Positions 51,838 through 62,158 of a stretch of DNA of 64,000 nt are shown piece after piece. The position numbers and the translations under genes are program-made. Where the stretch lies: assembly GCA_029556545.1 (NCBI GenBank), contig JAKQEQ010000023.1, positions 88,184 through 152,183 of the forward strand, in the 5' to 3' direction. This DNA is from Candidatus Hydrogenedentota bacterium. GTDB taxonomy: Bacteria; Hydrogenedentota; Hydrogenedentia; Hydrogenedentales; JAGMZX01. The notes beneath the pieces are model-generated. The model was not told the DNA's origin. It made no database searches and saw only the letters and a program-made list of their open reading frames with translations. The stretch's first letter is position 1; the number at the start of each line of letters is the position of its first letter.

Positions 51838-53553
51838 TCATGATCCGCCTGGCGGCGTGTTCGGGAAACCGGCCACGCGGAAGCTCTGGCCGATAGGTTC
51901 GTAGATAGATGAATCCACGTATATCTGCTCGAAAAGCGGCGTTGCGTCATCGACGACACCGTCAAAGTCAAGGCGCAGCAGCGGTCCGAAGGTAGCGAAA
52001 GGCAACGGCGTCGGCCCCATGATATTAAGCCAGTAACCGCCATACTCCGTATCCGGGGTCTTAGTGACACTCCAACTTCCAGCGATCCCCTCATCCGCCG
52101 CGCTGACGACGCTGACATCGAAATTCCTGGCGGGGCGCACGTACATTCGGATTCGCTTCACCTGCCGCGGCGTGTATTCCGCCCGCAGGAACACCGTGGT
52201 CCACAGCGTATTCTGCGAGGCCACAAAACGCAACTCGCCCCGTAAGGGGTCGCCCTCGTACTTCGTCGGATCAAATACTTGGTCGCCAAGATAGGCCAGG
52301 GAATCATCGCTGAGTTTCAGGGTAAACCCCGGCGTGAACTTCTCGGCGTTGGTGCGCCGTGCTGTCGCCCAGCGCACCGTATAGCGTGCGCCCAGGCGGT
52401 CCACAAGTCGCGCGAAGCCCGCTTCGAGATCGGCCGCCACCTCCGTGGGGAGCACCAAGCCGCCCGTCAACGTCGAGATGAGATAGAGGTTACTCAGATC
52501 GATGTCGCGGCCGAAGGCCACTGCATACACTTGGGCTTTCGCCGCCACCGCGGCGGCCACGGCCTCGTCCGCGGTACGCAGGCTTGAGGTGTCGTTGCCG
52601 TCCGAGAACAGGATGATCAGGCGGTCTTCCTGGTTGGCGTTGGGCCCCTCGAGCGCCTTGGCGGCCAAGTGAATCGCGTCCCACATTCGCGATCCCGAGG
52701 AAAAATCTTGCACAAACTGTGACTGAATGGCGCCGATAGCGTTGCTCACGAGGTCTTTGTCGGTGGTGAGCCCGATGACCGCCTGCGGGGCGCGGTCGTC
52801 TCGATGGAATTCATAAACGCCGACAAGCGCGCCCGCGCCGAGGGCGGGCAGCAGTGTGTTGCGCGCCGCATGTTCCATGGCGACAATCGCGTCGGGCGCG
52901 CGTTGCATGCTCAGCGAGTAGTCCAGCACGAGTAACACCTTCGCCTGCCGGGCGGCGGTGCGTTGTAGATGTGCGCCCGTAAGCTCTTGATCCACGTCTC
53001 GGGCGTCCTCCCGCGCCGAGAGTTGAAACTGTGCCGGCTCGGCGACGATTGGGTCGCCTCGCTCGTTTACGAGCGCAAAATTGAAATCGAGCAGGTACGG
53101 CGTACCGTAGACGGCGACGGGCTTGTCCAGGAAGTTGATTCTCCCGCGCGGCGTGCCGTCCACGTCCTGCGTCACCCGGATGGTCACCGTCTTTGCGACG
53201 ATGCCCCGCGATGTAAACGTGACTTTCCCTTCGTGCTGGCCCGCGCGCAACTGCGTGCGGTCCACGGCCACCGAGATGATCTTCTTGTCCAGCAACCCGC
53301 TCGATGCATCCGGGGCGGCACACGTCACCTGTTTCGGTGACACCGTGATCCACGACGCGGAAGGGGTGATGGTGACGGTCAGGGTGGCGATGCCGGCATT
53401 GCCGTTCCATACGCTCATGAGTTGTGGCCACTCGTCGCGTCCGAAATCAATGAATTCTTTCGAGAGGACAATGGCCTCCTTCGGCTTTGGACAGCCGCAC
53501 AACGCAACCGCCGCAACGGTCAGCATCAGGAATGGAAGATATACCCGTTTCAT
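51838..53553 (-). CDS. lipoprotein-like VWA-domain protein with BACON-like N-terminus
   Basis: A 571-residue protein with a signal peptide and possible lipobox (MLTVAAVALCGC). An Ig-like BACON-type domain follows (SASWITVSPKQV, GQHEGKVTFTSRG; about 50-130). A von Willebrand A domain occupies about 205-420, with MIDAS motif LLVLDYSLSMQ, later FSDGNDTSSL and a YTVRWATARR edge. A C-terminal beta-rich region (about 430-560) is not recognised. VWA domains bind partners through a metal site. It is probably cell-surface. A weak GGGAG ribosome site precedes the ATG. Confidence 0.8.
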   Translation of the reverse strand: MKRVYLPFLMLTVAAVALCGCPKPKEAIVLSKEFIDFGRDEWPQLMSVWNGNAGIATLTVTITPSASWITVSPKQVTCAAPDASSGLLDKKIISVAVDRTQLRAGQHEGKVTFTSRGIVAKTVTIRVTQDVDGTPRGRINFLDKPVAVYGTPYLLDFNFALVNERGDPIVAEPAQFQLSAREDARDVDQELTGAHLQRTAARQAKVLLVLDYSLSMQRAPDAIVAMEHAARNTLLPALGAGALVGVYEFHRDDRAPQAVIGLTTDKDLVSNAIGAIQSQFVQDFSSGSRMWDAIHLAAKALEGPNANQEDRLIILFSDGNDTSSLRTADEAVAAAVAAKAQVYAVAFGRDIDLSNLYLISTLTGGLVLPTEVAADLEAGFARLVDRLGARYTVRWATARRTNAEKFTPGFTLKLSDDSLAYLGDQVFDPTKYEGDPLRGELRFVASQNTLWTTVFLRAEYTPRQVKRIRMYVRPARNFDVSVVSAADEGIAGSWSVTKTPDTEYGGYWLNIMGPTPLPFATFGPLLRLDFDGVVDDATPLFEQIYVDSSIYEPIGQSFRVAGFPNTPPGGS

Positions 53554-53946
53554 GGCGCAATACTCCCTATCATGCCCGGGCGTCCGGGCCAACGGCCGGT
53601 CCGCGGCTCCAGCATGGCCCATTCGCGGCGAGAAATCAACTCGCAATTACAGCGTATCGGTAGAGGATAGAGCACGATAACGGCAATGCCACGAACGACC
53701 GGGTATATTCGTATTATTTGTGGTTTGCTCTTGGTTCTCCAGGTTCATTCCACCATTCAGCCCTTATTCGACTGAATAACGACGCCCCTTATTCAATCGA
53801 AATGCCGTTCGATTGAATAACGGCGACCCTTATTAGACCAAACGGAGCTATCCACTGCAGGTTTCGCTCTTGCACCGGACCGGCGGTCCTTCGGAGGTAA
53901 ACTCCGTCTTCACCGAAGAATGCGCCACCCGATTTCCCGCAGTCAC
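53554..53946. other. 393-base intergenic region with palindromic AATAA repeats
   Basis: No gene is seen between the VWA and DUF1015 genes, both on the minus strand. The central part is unusually AT-rich for this genome and holds the palindromes listed separately. The rest is unremarkable; the promoter of the VWA gene should lie in the left half. Confidence 0.55.
53764..53820. repeat. palindromic repeat pair: perfect 13-base-arm hairpin plus a shorter copy
   Basis: TTATTCAATCGAA (53789-53801) and TTCGATTGAATAA (53808-53820) are a perfect inverted repeat with a six-base loop. TTATTCGACTGAATAA (53764-53779) is a related shorter copy. Both are bordered by CCCTTATT/CGACG sequence, suggesting a tandem duplicated unit. 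It could be a terminator for the DUF1015 gene, an operator pair or a mobile miniature repeat. Confidence 0.7.
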
Positions 53947-55203
53947 TCAGACGAGCCGGTGGATGACAGCGCCGCTGGGCAGCTTCGGGAAGAAGTACGT
54001 GGATTTCTGGGGCATGGCCTCGCCCGCCTCGGCGCAGGCGCGAATCTGATCGTGGCGGGTCGCCCGGAGCAGAAACGCCAATTCCGCGCGTCCCTCGAGC
54101 ACGGCGTTGATGGCCGCCGCCGCGTCTTTTTCGTAGCCGTATTCGGTTTCCGGGGACAACCCGAGAATCCGCTCGAAGATGCCGCGATGCAGCACGGCCA
54201 CATCAAGGTCGCGCCAGGCGGGCCCCCGGTCGTCGCCCAGGAACGCGGTGCGATCCACGTCGCGCAGGCGGATCAGGCGCGCGCTCTTGTCGGGCAGCAC
54301 AACGCCGATCTCGCATGCCGCGGTCTCCCCCGCCAGCCGGTCCGGCAACGCCGCCGGGGCTGTCTCCTCGACCTCGAACCACGGTTCGATCCCGCCGATC
54401 AGCGCCGCCGCGTCGAATCCGTCGAGCCGCGCGATGAGGCGGTGCGTCGGAAAGACGCTCAGTCCCTCGTCCTCGAGCGCCACAAAGCCCATGAGCACGA
54501 AATCATACGGCACTTCCCCGGCGTTCGGGTTGGCGGCGCGCATTTCGTCGCGGTACAGCCGCGCAGTCTGGAAGCGGTGATGCCCGTCGGCGATATAAAG
54601 CGTCTTGTCCGCCAGGAACGCCGCGACCGCCGGGTCCGGCGCCGTCCGCCAGACCCGGTTCCGCGTCCCCTCGAAGGTCGTTGCGACCATGTCCGGCTCG
54701 CGGCGCACCATTTGGTCGAGAAATGGGCTCAGGCGGCCGTCCAGGTCCGAATACAGGGCGAAGACCGGCCCGAGGTTCGCGCGCGTGGCGCGCGTAAGGG
54801 CCAATCGGTCCTCGACGGGTTTCGGGAAGGTGCGTTCGTGGCCGAGAATCGTGCGGTCCTCGGCTTCCGGCAGGCGCGTCACGGCGAAGAAGCCGCGCCG
54901 CACGCGCTCCCGCCCCGCCGGGTCGGTGAAACGCTGCTCGAGAAGGTAGTAGGACGGCGCGTCGTCCTCCGCGATTGCACCTGCGTCAAGCCACGCGTCG
55001 AGCCGAGCCGCCGCCGCATCGTAAGGCGAGTCGCCCTCCCGGCCTTCCGGCAGGATAAGATGGACCATGCTGTACGGCGCCACAGCCAGTTCCCGGCGCT
55101 GATCGGGGGAAATAACGTCATAGGGCGGCGTGATAACGTTGTCGAGAGAGCCGGTCCTCGCTGCATCGAACCGCAATCCGCGAAATGGTCGTATTTCCGG
55201 CAT
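53947..55203 (-). CDS. DUF1015-family protein
   Basis: A 418-residue cytoplasmic protein matching the DUF1015 family from its first residues (MPEIRPFRGLRF, TPPYDVISPDQRREL). Typical features are SYYLLEQRF, RGFFAVTRLPEA, GHERTFPKPVEDRL, NLGPVFALYSD and LYIADGHHRFQTARLYRDEM. The family is widespread and conserved but its activity is not known; the HHRF motif and acidic residues suggest a hydrolase or kinase-like site. AGGAATA lies before the ATG. Confidence 0.85.
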   Translation of the reverse strand: MPEIRPFRGLRFDAARTGSLDNVITPPYDVISPDQRRELAVAPYSMVHLILPEGREGDSPYDAAAARLDAWLDAGAIAEDDAPSYYLLEQRFTDPAGRERVRRGFFAVTRLPEAEDRTILGHERTFPKPVEDRLALTRATRANLGPVFALYSDLDGRLSPFLDQMVRREPDMVATTFEGTRNRVWRTAPDPAVAAFLADKTLYIADGHHRFQTARLYRDEMRAANPNAGEVPYDFVLMGFVALEDEGLSVFPTHRLIARLDGFDAAALIGGIEPWFEVEETAPAALPDRLAGETAACEIGVVLPDKSARLIRLRDVDRTAFLGDDRGPAWRDLDVAVLHRGIFERILGLSPETEYGYEKDAAAAINAVLEGRAELAFLLRATRHDQIRACAEAGEAMPQKSTYFFPKLPSGAVIHRLV

Positions 55204-55253
55204 GATATTCCTGTCTCTTGTGACATGGTGAACGGCATTGTTTGCGCGGGGCG

Positions 55254-55283
55254 ATTCTATGCATCCGCCCCGCGGCGGGTCAA
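55254..55283 (-). promoter_or_regulatory. promoter of the DUF1015 gene
   Basis: On the minus strand TTGACC (55283-55278), an 18-base spacer and TAGAAT (55259-55254) lie about 50 bases before the ATG at 55203. A GC-rich palindrome (CCGCCGCGGGGCGG) fills the spacer. Confidence 0.6.
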
Positions 55284-55308
55284 TGTCGCGTATACGGGGC
55301 AGGCGCGT

Positions 55309-57459
55309 TTACCCGAGTTCCACGACCGCTTCGTGCCGGCCGTCGGTCAGGTCAAGCCAGTTCGACGAGTGCGTTTTCCCGTCCAGGACTACCCGCTTCA
55401 CCTTGCCCCGTCCACGCCATGTAACAGCGTAGACGGCGTTTTCATGCCGCAGATTGAGCACGCGTGTCAGCGGATAGTTCGCAAGCGGCCGCGGCATCCC
55501 GATGTGCCAGCCCTGCTTTCCGTAGTCCAGGCCGTAATGCAGGTGCAGCACAATGCCAAAATAAGGACTGTTGTCGAGCAGGCACCCCGCCGGCAGCCGC
55601 CGCGCGCCGGGCATCAACTCGACAAAATCGTTCGGACTTATCGACACGTGGCCGCCGAAGGGGGCGCGCGTCAACGGCACGCCCGAGTCCAGCGCGTGTT
55701 CGAGGATCGTCTGCAACAGCGTTTCCGCGCCGGGAATGTTGTAACGCAGTCGCACACATACATCGAGCAGCGCCATGGACGTGTCGCAAAGGTAGGGCGG
55801 GTATACCGGTCCGCCGCGGCCGCTTGCATACGTATAGTGACTATCAATCCAGTCATACGCCGCTTCAATCAATTCTTCATCCTCGACCAGACCGAGCCAG
55901 AACGGGACCACGTTCTCGTACAGCGCGAAATCCGCCCACGGCGTGCCCGTTTGCACACGGCGCCCCGACTGCCAATTCCGGCGGCGCGGCCCGGCGTCCG
56001 CCGGGTCCTTATAGTCCAGGTGGTTGATGAACAGATTCCGATCGGGATGCCAGAGCCCGCCGTATTGATAGGGCCTCAGGGCCGCCTGCTGGATGGCTTG
56101 GGCCTCGCGCCGCCAGCGCGACGCATGGGAGAAGAAGCCGATGGATTCCTCGATGAACGCAAGGCGGTAAAGCGCCGCGTAGCACAGCGCCGTGAAATAG
56201 GGCTCTTTGCCGATAAGCACGCCTTGGGCATCCCAAGTGCGCGCTGTAACCGGCAAGGGGTCCTCTTCCGTCCGCAGGGATAACAAGTATTCGGCGCAAC
56301 GACGCAAGGGATCGAGATAGGCCCGCGCACGGATTTCGTCGTGGTCCAGCGAAAAGCACCGCCCCGCCATGATGAGCAAGCCCGCAACGGCGTCATCGTT
56401 CATGTGAGAAGCTGGCCAGGCTCGCTCTTTCACCGCATCCGCGCGCAACGCCGCGTTCATCCGTCCCCGGATTAGCGCCTGAGTCGTCTTCGGGTCCACC
56501 AGATAAAGAAACTCGGCGGCCCAGGCGACCTCCCGCGGCGACGCCGGCGCATCGTCCGGTTCCCGCGTCAGCACGCTCGATCGCGCGAGGGCCTCGACTT
56601 CCGTGCCCTCCAGAATATTCAGCGGCAGACACCCCAGGTACATTTGGGCGTAGAAGGGGCCGAAATCGAGCGTCGCGTCACTGAACACGCAGGCGCGGCG
56701 GCCCACAAAATCGCGCGCAGCCGCCACCGCGCCCCAACTCCCATTGAGGAAGACCATGGCCCCCGCGCGCCCTTCCCAGACGACCTCCCATACGGGCTCG
56801 CGCACTTGGCCCGCCGCGTCGTGACCCGCCTCGGGCTCGCCGGGTAGCGGATCCCGCGCCCATGCCGTGTGCAGAATCCGCGCGTCGCCGCCCTGCGGCT
56901 GCTCGATCCGGAAGCAATTCCTGGGAAACACGGCGTGGAACAAGAGTTCCGTCTCGTCCGCGCTCTCCAGGTGCGGCGTCTTGTCCGCGCACGGCTCGGC
57001 GCCGCCGTGGGCGATCTGGCGGCCGCGGCCCGTGTGCCACAATTCAAGCGTCTCGTTCTGACTCGGAACCACCACACGAAACACGAGCCGCGCCTCGGGA
57101 TCGTCCGGCTGCCGGACCCACTCGAAGCGCATCGAGAGCGGGTCCACGCGAATGCGCCACTCCTCCTGAAAACCATCCGCGTATAGCGCCGTACCCTGCA
57201 ACACCTTCCGGCCGTAGACGGCGTGAGGGAAATCCATCGATACTTGCGCCACCTCGACCAGACTGCCGTCCGCCATGCGCCGTCCCGCATGGAGTCGGCA
57301 TAGAATCCCCTCGAAGCGGGGCGCGCGTTTCGCCTCTTTCACCAACCGAAACAAGAGCCGGCAATCATTGCACCGGTGGACGTCGCGCGGGTCTTGTATT
57401 TCGACCGAGGTCCCGGCCACCACGAGTAACGTATTGTCGGATAAGTCGAGCGTCGGCAT
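55309..57459 (-). CDS. predicted six-hairpin (alpha/alpha toroid) protein, possible glycoside hydrolase
   Basis: A 716-residue protein without a signal peptide. It begins with a CNDCRLLFRLV segment, then a beta-rich N-terminal half (about 1-270). A helical half (about 330-620) carries repeated hairpin helices (NDDAVAGLLIMAGRCF, YFTALCYAALYRLAFIEES, TPWADFALYENVVPFWLGLV, CDTSMALLDVCVRLRYN). A small beta end domain (TWRGRGKVKRVVLDGKTH) closes it. That order matches glycosidases with an alpha/alpha toroid and C-terminal sandwich. No catalytic residues can be named. GGGGAGG precedes ATG 57459; it is divergent from xseA. Confidence 0.6.
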   Translation of the reverse strand: MPTLDLSDNTLLVVAGTSVEIQDPRDVHRCNDCRLLFRLVKEAKRAPRFEGILCRLHAGRRMADGSLVEVAQVSMDFPHAVYGRKVLQGTALYADGFQEEWRIRVDPLSMRFEWVRQPDDPEARLVFRVVVPSQNETLELWHTGRGRQIAHGGAEPCADKTPHLESADETELLFHAVFPRNCFRIEQPQGGDARILHTAWARDPLPGEPEAGHDAAGQVREPVWEVVWEGRAGAMVFLNGSWGAVAAARDFVGRRACVFSDATLDFGPFYAQMYLGCLPLNILEGTEVEALARSSVLTREPDDAPASPREVAWAAEFLYLVDPKTTQALIRGRMNAALRADAVKERAWPASHMNDDAVAGLLIMAGRCFSLDHDEIRARAYLDPLRRCAEYLLSLRTEEDPLPVTARTWDAQGVLIGKEPYFTALCYAALYRLAFIEESIGFFSHASRWRREAQAIQQAALRPYQYGGLWHPDRNLFINHLDYKDPADAGPRRRNWQSGRRVQTGTPWADFALYENVVPFWLGLVEDEELIEAAYDWIDSHYTYASGRGGPVYPPYLCDTSMALLDVCVRLRYNIPGAETLLQTILEHALDSGVPLTRAPFGGHVSISPNDFVELMPGARRLPAGCLLDNSPYFGIVLHLHYGLDYGKQGWHIGMPRPLANYPLTRVLNLRHENAVYAVTWRGRGKVKRVVLDGKTHSSNWLDLTDGRHEAVVELG

Positions 57460-57565
57460 CGGCGGTCGCCTCCCCACGTCCCATTATTACGCGCGCGGCC
57501 CCGTGATGCAACGACGAGGCAGGAGGGTTTCCCGCCGTTGCATCGGATCGGCTACAATCGGGGCC

Positions 57566-58906
57566 ATGCCCGTGGAAACGCCCGAAATCTGGACCGTATC
57601 CCAGCTCACGCGCCGCGTCAAGGCCCTGCTCGAGGCGGAGGTGGGCTTCGTATGGGTATCGGGCGAAATCTCGAACTGGCGGGTGTCGCCCGCCGGCCAT
57701 GCCTATTTCACGCTGAAGGACAAGGACAGCCAGCTTGATGCCGTCATGTTCCGCGGCAAACTGATGCGGCTGCGTTTCGGCCCCGACACGGGGCTCGACG
57801 TCGTGGTCTATGGCCAGGTCACCGTCTACGAGAAACGCGGCAGCTACCAGATCGTGTGCGAGGAAATGCAGCCGAAGGGCGTGGGCGCGCTCCAACTCGC
57901 CTTCGAAAAACTCAAGCGCAAACTGGCCGAAGAAGGCTTGTTCGACGAGGAACACAAGAAACCCTTGCCCATGCTCCCGCGCCGCATCGGCATCGTTACC
58001 TCGCCCACCGGTGCCGCCATACGCGACATCCTCAACGTCATCAACCGCCGCTTCGCCAATGTGCATGTCATCCTTTACCCCGCCCGCGTCCAGGGCGAGG
58101 AGGCCGCCCCCGAAATCGTCGAAGGCATCCGCGTACTCGACGCCTATAGCGTTGACGTGATGATCGTTGGTCGCGGCGGCGGCTCCATCGAGGACCTCTG
58201 GCCGTTCAATGAGGAGATAGTCGTCCGCGCCGTGTTCGAGGCGAAAACCCCGGTCATCTCCGCCGTCGGGCACGAGATCGATTTCACGCTGACGGATTTC
58301 GTCGCGGACGTCCGAGCGCCCACACCGTCCGCCGCGGCGGAACTCGTCGTGCGTGAACGCGAGGCATTGCTGGGCCGCGTGCGCGACCTCCGGGCGTCGT
58401 TGCTCAAGGATGCGCGCCGGGTGCTGCAACAGGCCCGGCATCGCCTGGCCGTGATCCAAGGCAGCTACGTCTTTCGCAAGTCCGACGAACTGGTGCGCCA
58501 GCGGCGGCAAACCTGCGATGACCTGCGCATGCGGCTCGAAGACGGCATGGCCGCCTGCTTCCGCGAACGCCGCACCCGTGTCGAGCGAGCCGCCCGGTCG
58601 CTCGCCTTGTTGTCGCCGGCGCGTCAACTGCAACGCGCGGGCGAGCGCCTGAACACGCTACGCCGCCGATTGTTCCAGAGCGGCATCACCGCAACCGAGC
58701 GGTGGCGCGCGCGGACCGAGACGTTGCGCGCGCGGCTGGACGCGCTGAGTCCCCTCGCTATTCTCGAACGGGGCTATACCCTCGTCTTCAAGCGCGAAAC
58801 CGGCGAACTGGTCCGCGACGCCGCGCAACTCGAACCGGGCGACTCGGTGGCGATGCGTCTTGGTAAAGGCGGCGCGGACGCGACGATTACGGAGATTCAT
58901 CCGTAG
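57566..58906 (+). CDS. xseA: exodeoxyribonuclease VII large subunit
   Basis: A 446-residue XseA (E. coli 456), which with XseB degrades single-stranded DNA in repair. The OB-fold N-terminus reads WTVSQLTRRVKALLEAEVGF, VWVSGEISNW. The catalytic region has RIGIVTSPTGAAIRDI, VGRGGGSIEDLWPFNEE and AVGHEIDFTLTDFVADVRAP. A long helical coiled-coil section (RVRDLRASLLKDARRVLQQA onward) and LSPLAILERGYTLVF close the protein. ATG 57566 starts MPVETPEIW. TACAAT lies only eight bases before the ATG (57553-57558), which would make the mRNA leaderless if used. A longer frame from 57275 runs through the divergent gene and is a shadow. Confidence 0.94.
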   Translation: MPVETPEIWTVSQLTRRVKALLEAEVGFVWVSGEISNWRVSPAGHAYFTLKDKDSQLDAVMFRGKLMRLRFGPDTGLDVVVYGQVTVYEKRGSYQIVCEEMQPKGVGALQLAFEKLKRKLAEEGLFDEEHKKPLPMLPRRIGIVTSPTGAAIRDILNVINRRFANVHVILYPARVQGEEAAPEIVEGIRVLDAYSVDVMIVGRGGGSIEDLWPFNEEIVVRAVFEAKTPVISAVGHEIDFTLTDFVADVRAPTPSAAAELVVREREALLGRVRDLRASLLKDARRVLQQARHRLAVIQGSYVFRKSDELVRQRRQTCDDLRMRLEDGMAACFRERRTRVERAARSLALLSPARQLQRAGERLNTLRRRLFQSGITATERWRARTETLRARLDALSPLAILERGYTLVFKRETGELVRDAAQLEPGDSVAMRLGKGGADATITEIHP

Positions 58907-58910
58907 GGGC

Positions 58911-59065
58911 AAAGGACGTAATGGACTGAAAGGACCTAAATGACAGTGGACTACTTGTTTGGTACAGAGCAGCGAGGCCACGACAGACGTCGCACGATGC
59001 CCCCAGCGCAGCGTGCCCGACGGTCTTCGCCCTTTAGGTCGCTTGCGTCCTTCAGGTCCCTTCCT
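58911..59065. repeat. MITE-like inverted repeat between xseA and xseB
   Basis: A left arm AAAGGACGTAATGGACTGAA, continuing AGGACCTAAATGACAG (about 58911-58947), matches the reverse complement of a right arm TTTAGGTCGCTTGCGTCCTT (about 59032-59051), extended by CAGGTCCCTT. Arms agree at about 18 of 24 core positions. About 100 bases lie between. It may be a miniature inverted-repeat element or a dispersed repeat pair. It separates two genes that are normally adjacent. Confidence 0.5.
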
Positions 59066-59102
59066 GCCGCCCACAACGACATACGAAACGGAGCAACAAC
59101 CC

Positions 59103-59405
59103 ATGGCCCAACCGAGTTTTGAAAAAGACATCGAGAAATTGGAAAGCCTTGTAGCAGCGCTCGAGGAGGGCGGCCTCTCGCTCGATGCGGCGCTCAAGCA
59201 TTTCGAGGAAGGCGTCAAGCTGGCCCAACGCTGCGAGAAAGCATTGACCGACGCGGAAAAAAAGATCGAAATGCTCACGAAGAACACGCAAGGCGACATC
59301 CAAGCAAAGCCGATGCCCGGTACCGAAGCGGACGACGACGCCCACCTCGAAGCGCCTCCGGAAGAGGAAAGCGACGAGGACGCGGACGGGGGCCTGTTGT
59401 TCTGA
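59103..59405 (+). CDS. xseB: exodeoxyribonuclease VII small subunit
   Basis: A 100-residue XseB. The N-terminal helical hairpin that binds XseA is clear (SFEKDIEKLESLVAALEEGG, LSLDAALKHFEEGVKLAQRC). The C-terminal 35 residues are an acidic tail (DDDAHLEAPPEEESDEDADG) longer than in E. coli (80 residues). GGAG lies ten bases before ATG 59103. It overlaps the crotonase gene by one base (TGATG). Confidence 0.92.
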   Translation: MAQPSFEKDIEKLESLVAALEEGGLSLDAALKHFEEGVKLAQRCEKALTDAEKKIEMLTKNTQGDIQAKPMPGTEADDDAHLEAPPEEESDEDADGGLLF

Positions 59406-60211
59406 TGCCGCACGAGAACCGGGCTCGCGGAAACCTGTCACCCGAGAACACGGGGACCGTTCGCGTCGATCGCAACGGGCCGGTTACCACCGTCATATTG
59501 AATCGACCCGAAGCGCGCAACGCCGTGGACCGTGAAACGGCGCAGGCGCTGGCGGACGCCTTCCGCGCGTTCGAGGCGGATGACGCCGCGCGCGTCGGCG
59601 TGTTCTACGGCGCGCATGGCCACTTCTGCGCGGGAGCGGACCTCAAGGCTATTGCCGCAGAAAACCCGAATCGCATCGAGCCCGACGGTGACGGCCCGAT
59701 GGGGCCGACCCGCATGGTGTTGACCAAACCCGTTATCGCGGCCATCAGCGGCTACGCCGTCGCCGGGGGGCTCGAACTTGCGCTATGGTGCGACCTGCGC
59801 ATTGCGGAAGAGGACGCCGTGCTCGGCGTATTCTGCCGCCGCTTCGGCGTGCCCCTCATCGACGGCGGCACCGTACGGCTGCCCCGCCTCATCGGATTGA
59901 GTCGCGCCCTGGATTTGATCCTCACCGGCCGGCCCGTGCCCGCGGACGAAGCGCTCGCCATGGGCCTCGTCAACCGCGTTGTTCCACGAGGCCAATGCCG
60001 CGAAGCAGCCGACCAATTGGCGCGCGAACTGGCCGCTTACCCCCAGACGTGCATGCAACACGACCGCCTCTCCGCATACGAACAATGCGGCCTTTCCCTT
60101 GCGGACGCCCTTGCGAATGAGTTCCGGCACGGCGCCCACGCCATTTCCGCCGAGTTGGCCGAAGGGGCTCGCCGGTTCAACGGTGGCGAGGGCCGACACG
60201 GCGCATCCTGA
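59405..60211 (+). CDS. crotonase-fold (enoyl-CoA hydratase-like) protein
   Basis: A 268-residue crotonase-superfamily enzyme acting on acyl-CoA esters. The oxyanion-hole segments are GHFCAGADLKAIA and SGYAVAGGLELALWCDLRIA. In the region of the usual first catalytic Glu of hydratases the sequence is VLGVFCRRFGVPLIDGGTVR, with cysteine-phenylalanine where a glutamate is expected, so it may not be a hydratase; an isomerase or hydrolase is possible. The start codon overlaps the xseB stop, so the two are cotranslated. It lies upstream of groL but separated by a full promoter. Confidence 0.82.
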   Translation: MPHENRARGNLSPENTGTVRVDRNGPVTTVILNRPEARNAVDRETAQALADAFRAFEADDAARVGVFYGAHGHFCAGADLKAIAAENPNRIEPDGDGPMGPTRMVLTKPVIAAISGYAVAGGLELALWCDLRIAEEDAVLGVFCRRFGVPLIDGGTVRLPRLIGLSRALDLILTGRPVPADEALAMGLVNRVVPRGQCREAADQLARELAAYPQTCMQHDRLSAYEQCGLSLADALANEFRHGAHAISAELAEGARRFNGGEGRHGAS

Positions 60212-60301
60212 ATCTATTACCGTCCATGATACGGCGTCTGTACATGCAAGTCTATACTGTGCAATAACTTACGATGGCGTTCGCGCCCTAACGAGGCCCC
60301 C

Positions 60302-62032
<1,731 letters not shown>

Positions 62033-62058
62033 TTGGCCCCCATCACCCCAATACTATC

Positions 62059-62085
62059 GAGTCCCCCGCACGCCGCGGGGGACTC
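62059..62085 (+). terminator. hairpin downstream of groL
   Basis: A perfect 11-pair stem GAGTCCCCCGC/GCGGGGGACTC (62059-62069, 62075-62085) with loop ACGCC follows groL by 27 bases. It is followed by TTCCATTT, a weak T tract. This is consistent with transcription termination. Confidence 0.75.
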
Positions 62086-62090
62086 TTCCA

Positions 62091-62121
62091 TTTGAAATCT
62101 CAAATTCGCGATCTCAAATCC
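62091..62121. repeat. dispersed ATCTCAAAT-type repeat
   Basis: TTTGAAATCTCAAATTCGCG, then ATCTCAAATCC, is an imperfect direct repeat of the unit ATCTCAAAT. It is of the kind that gives translated FEISNLRFQ-like strings in planctomycete-type genomes. It lies after the groL hairpin, in the gap before the convergent bfr gene. Confidence 0.5.
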
Positions 62122-62158
62122 TGGAGCGTGCGCAACGGCGTGTGCGGCGGATGACGCC

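Noticed and set aside
53920-56283. A 787-codon plus-strand frame
   Set aside because: Antisense of the DUF1015 and toroidal protein genes; no recognisable motif and arginine-rich composition typical of shadows.
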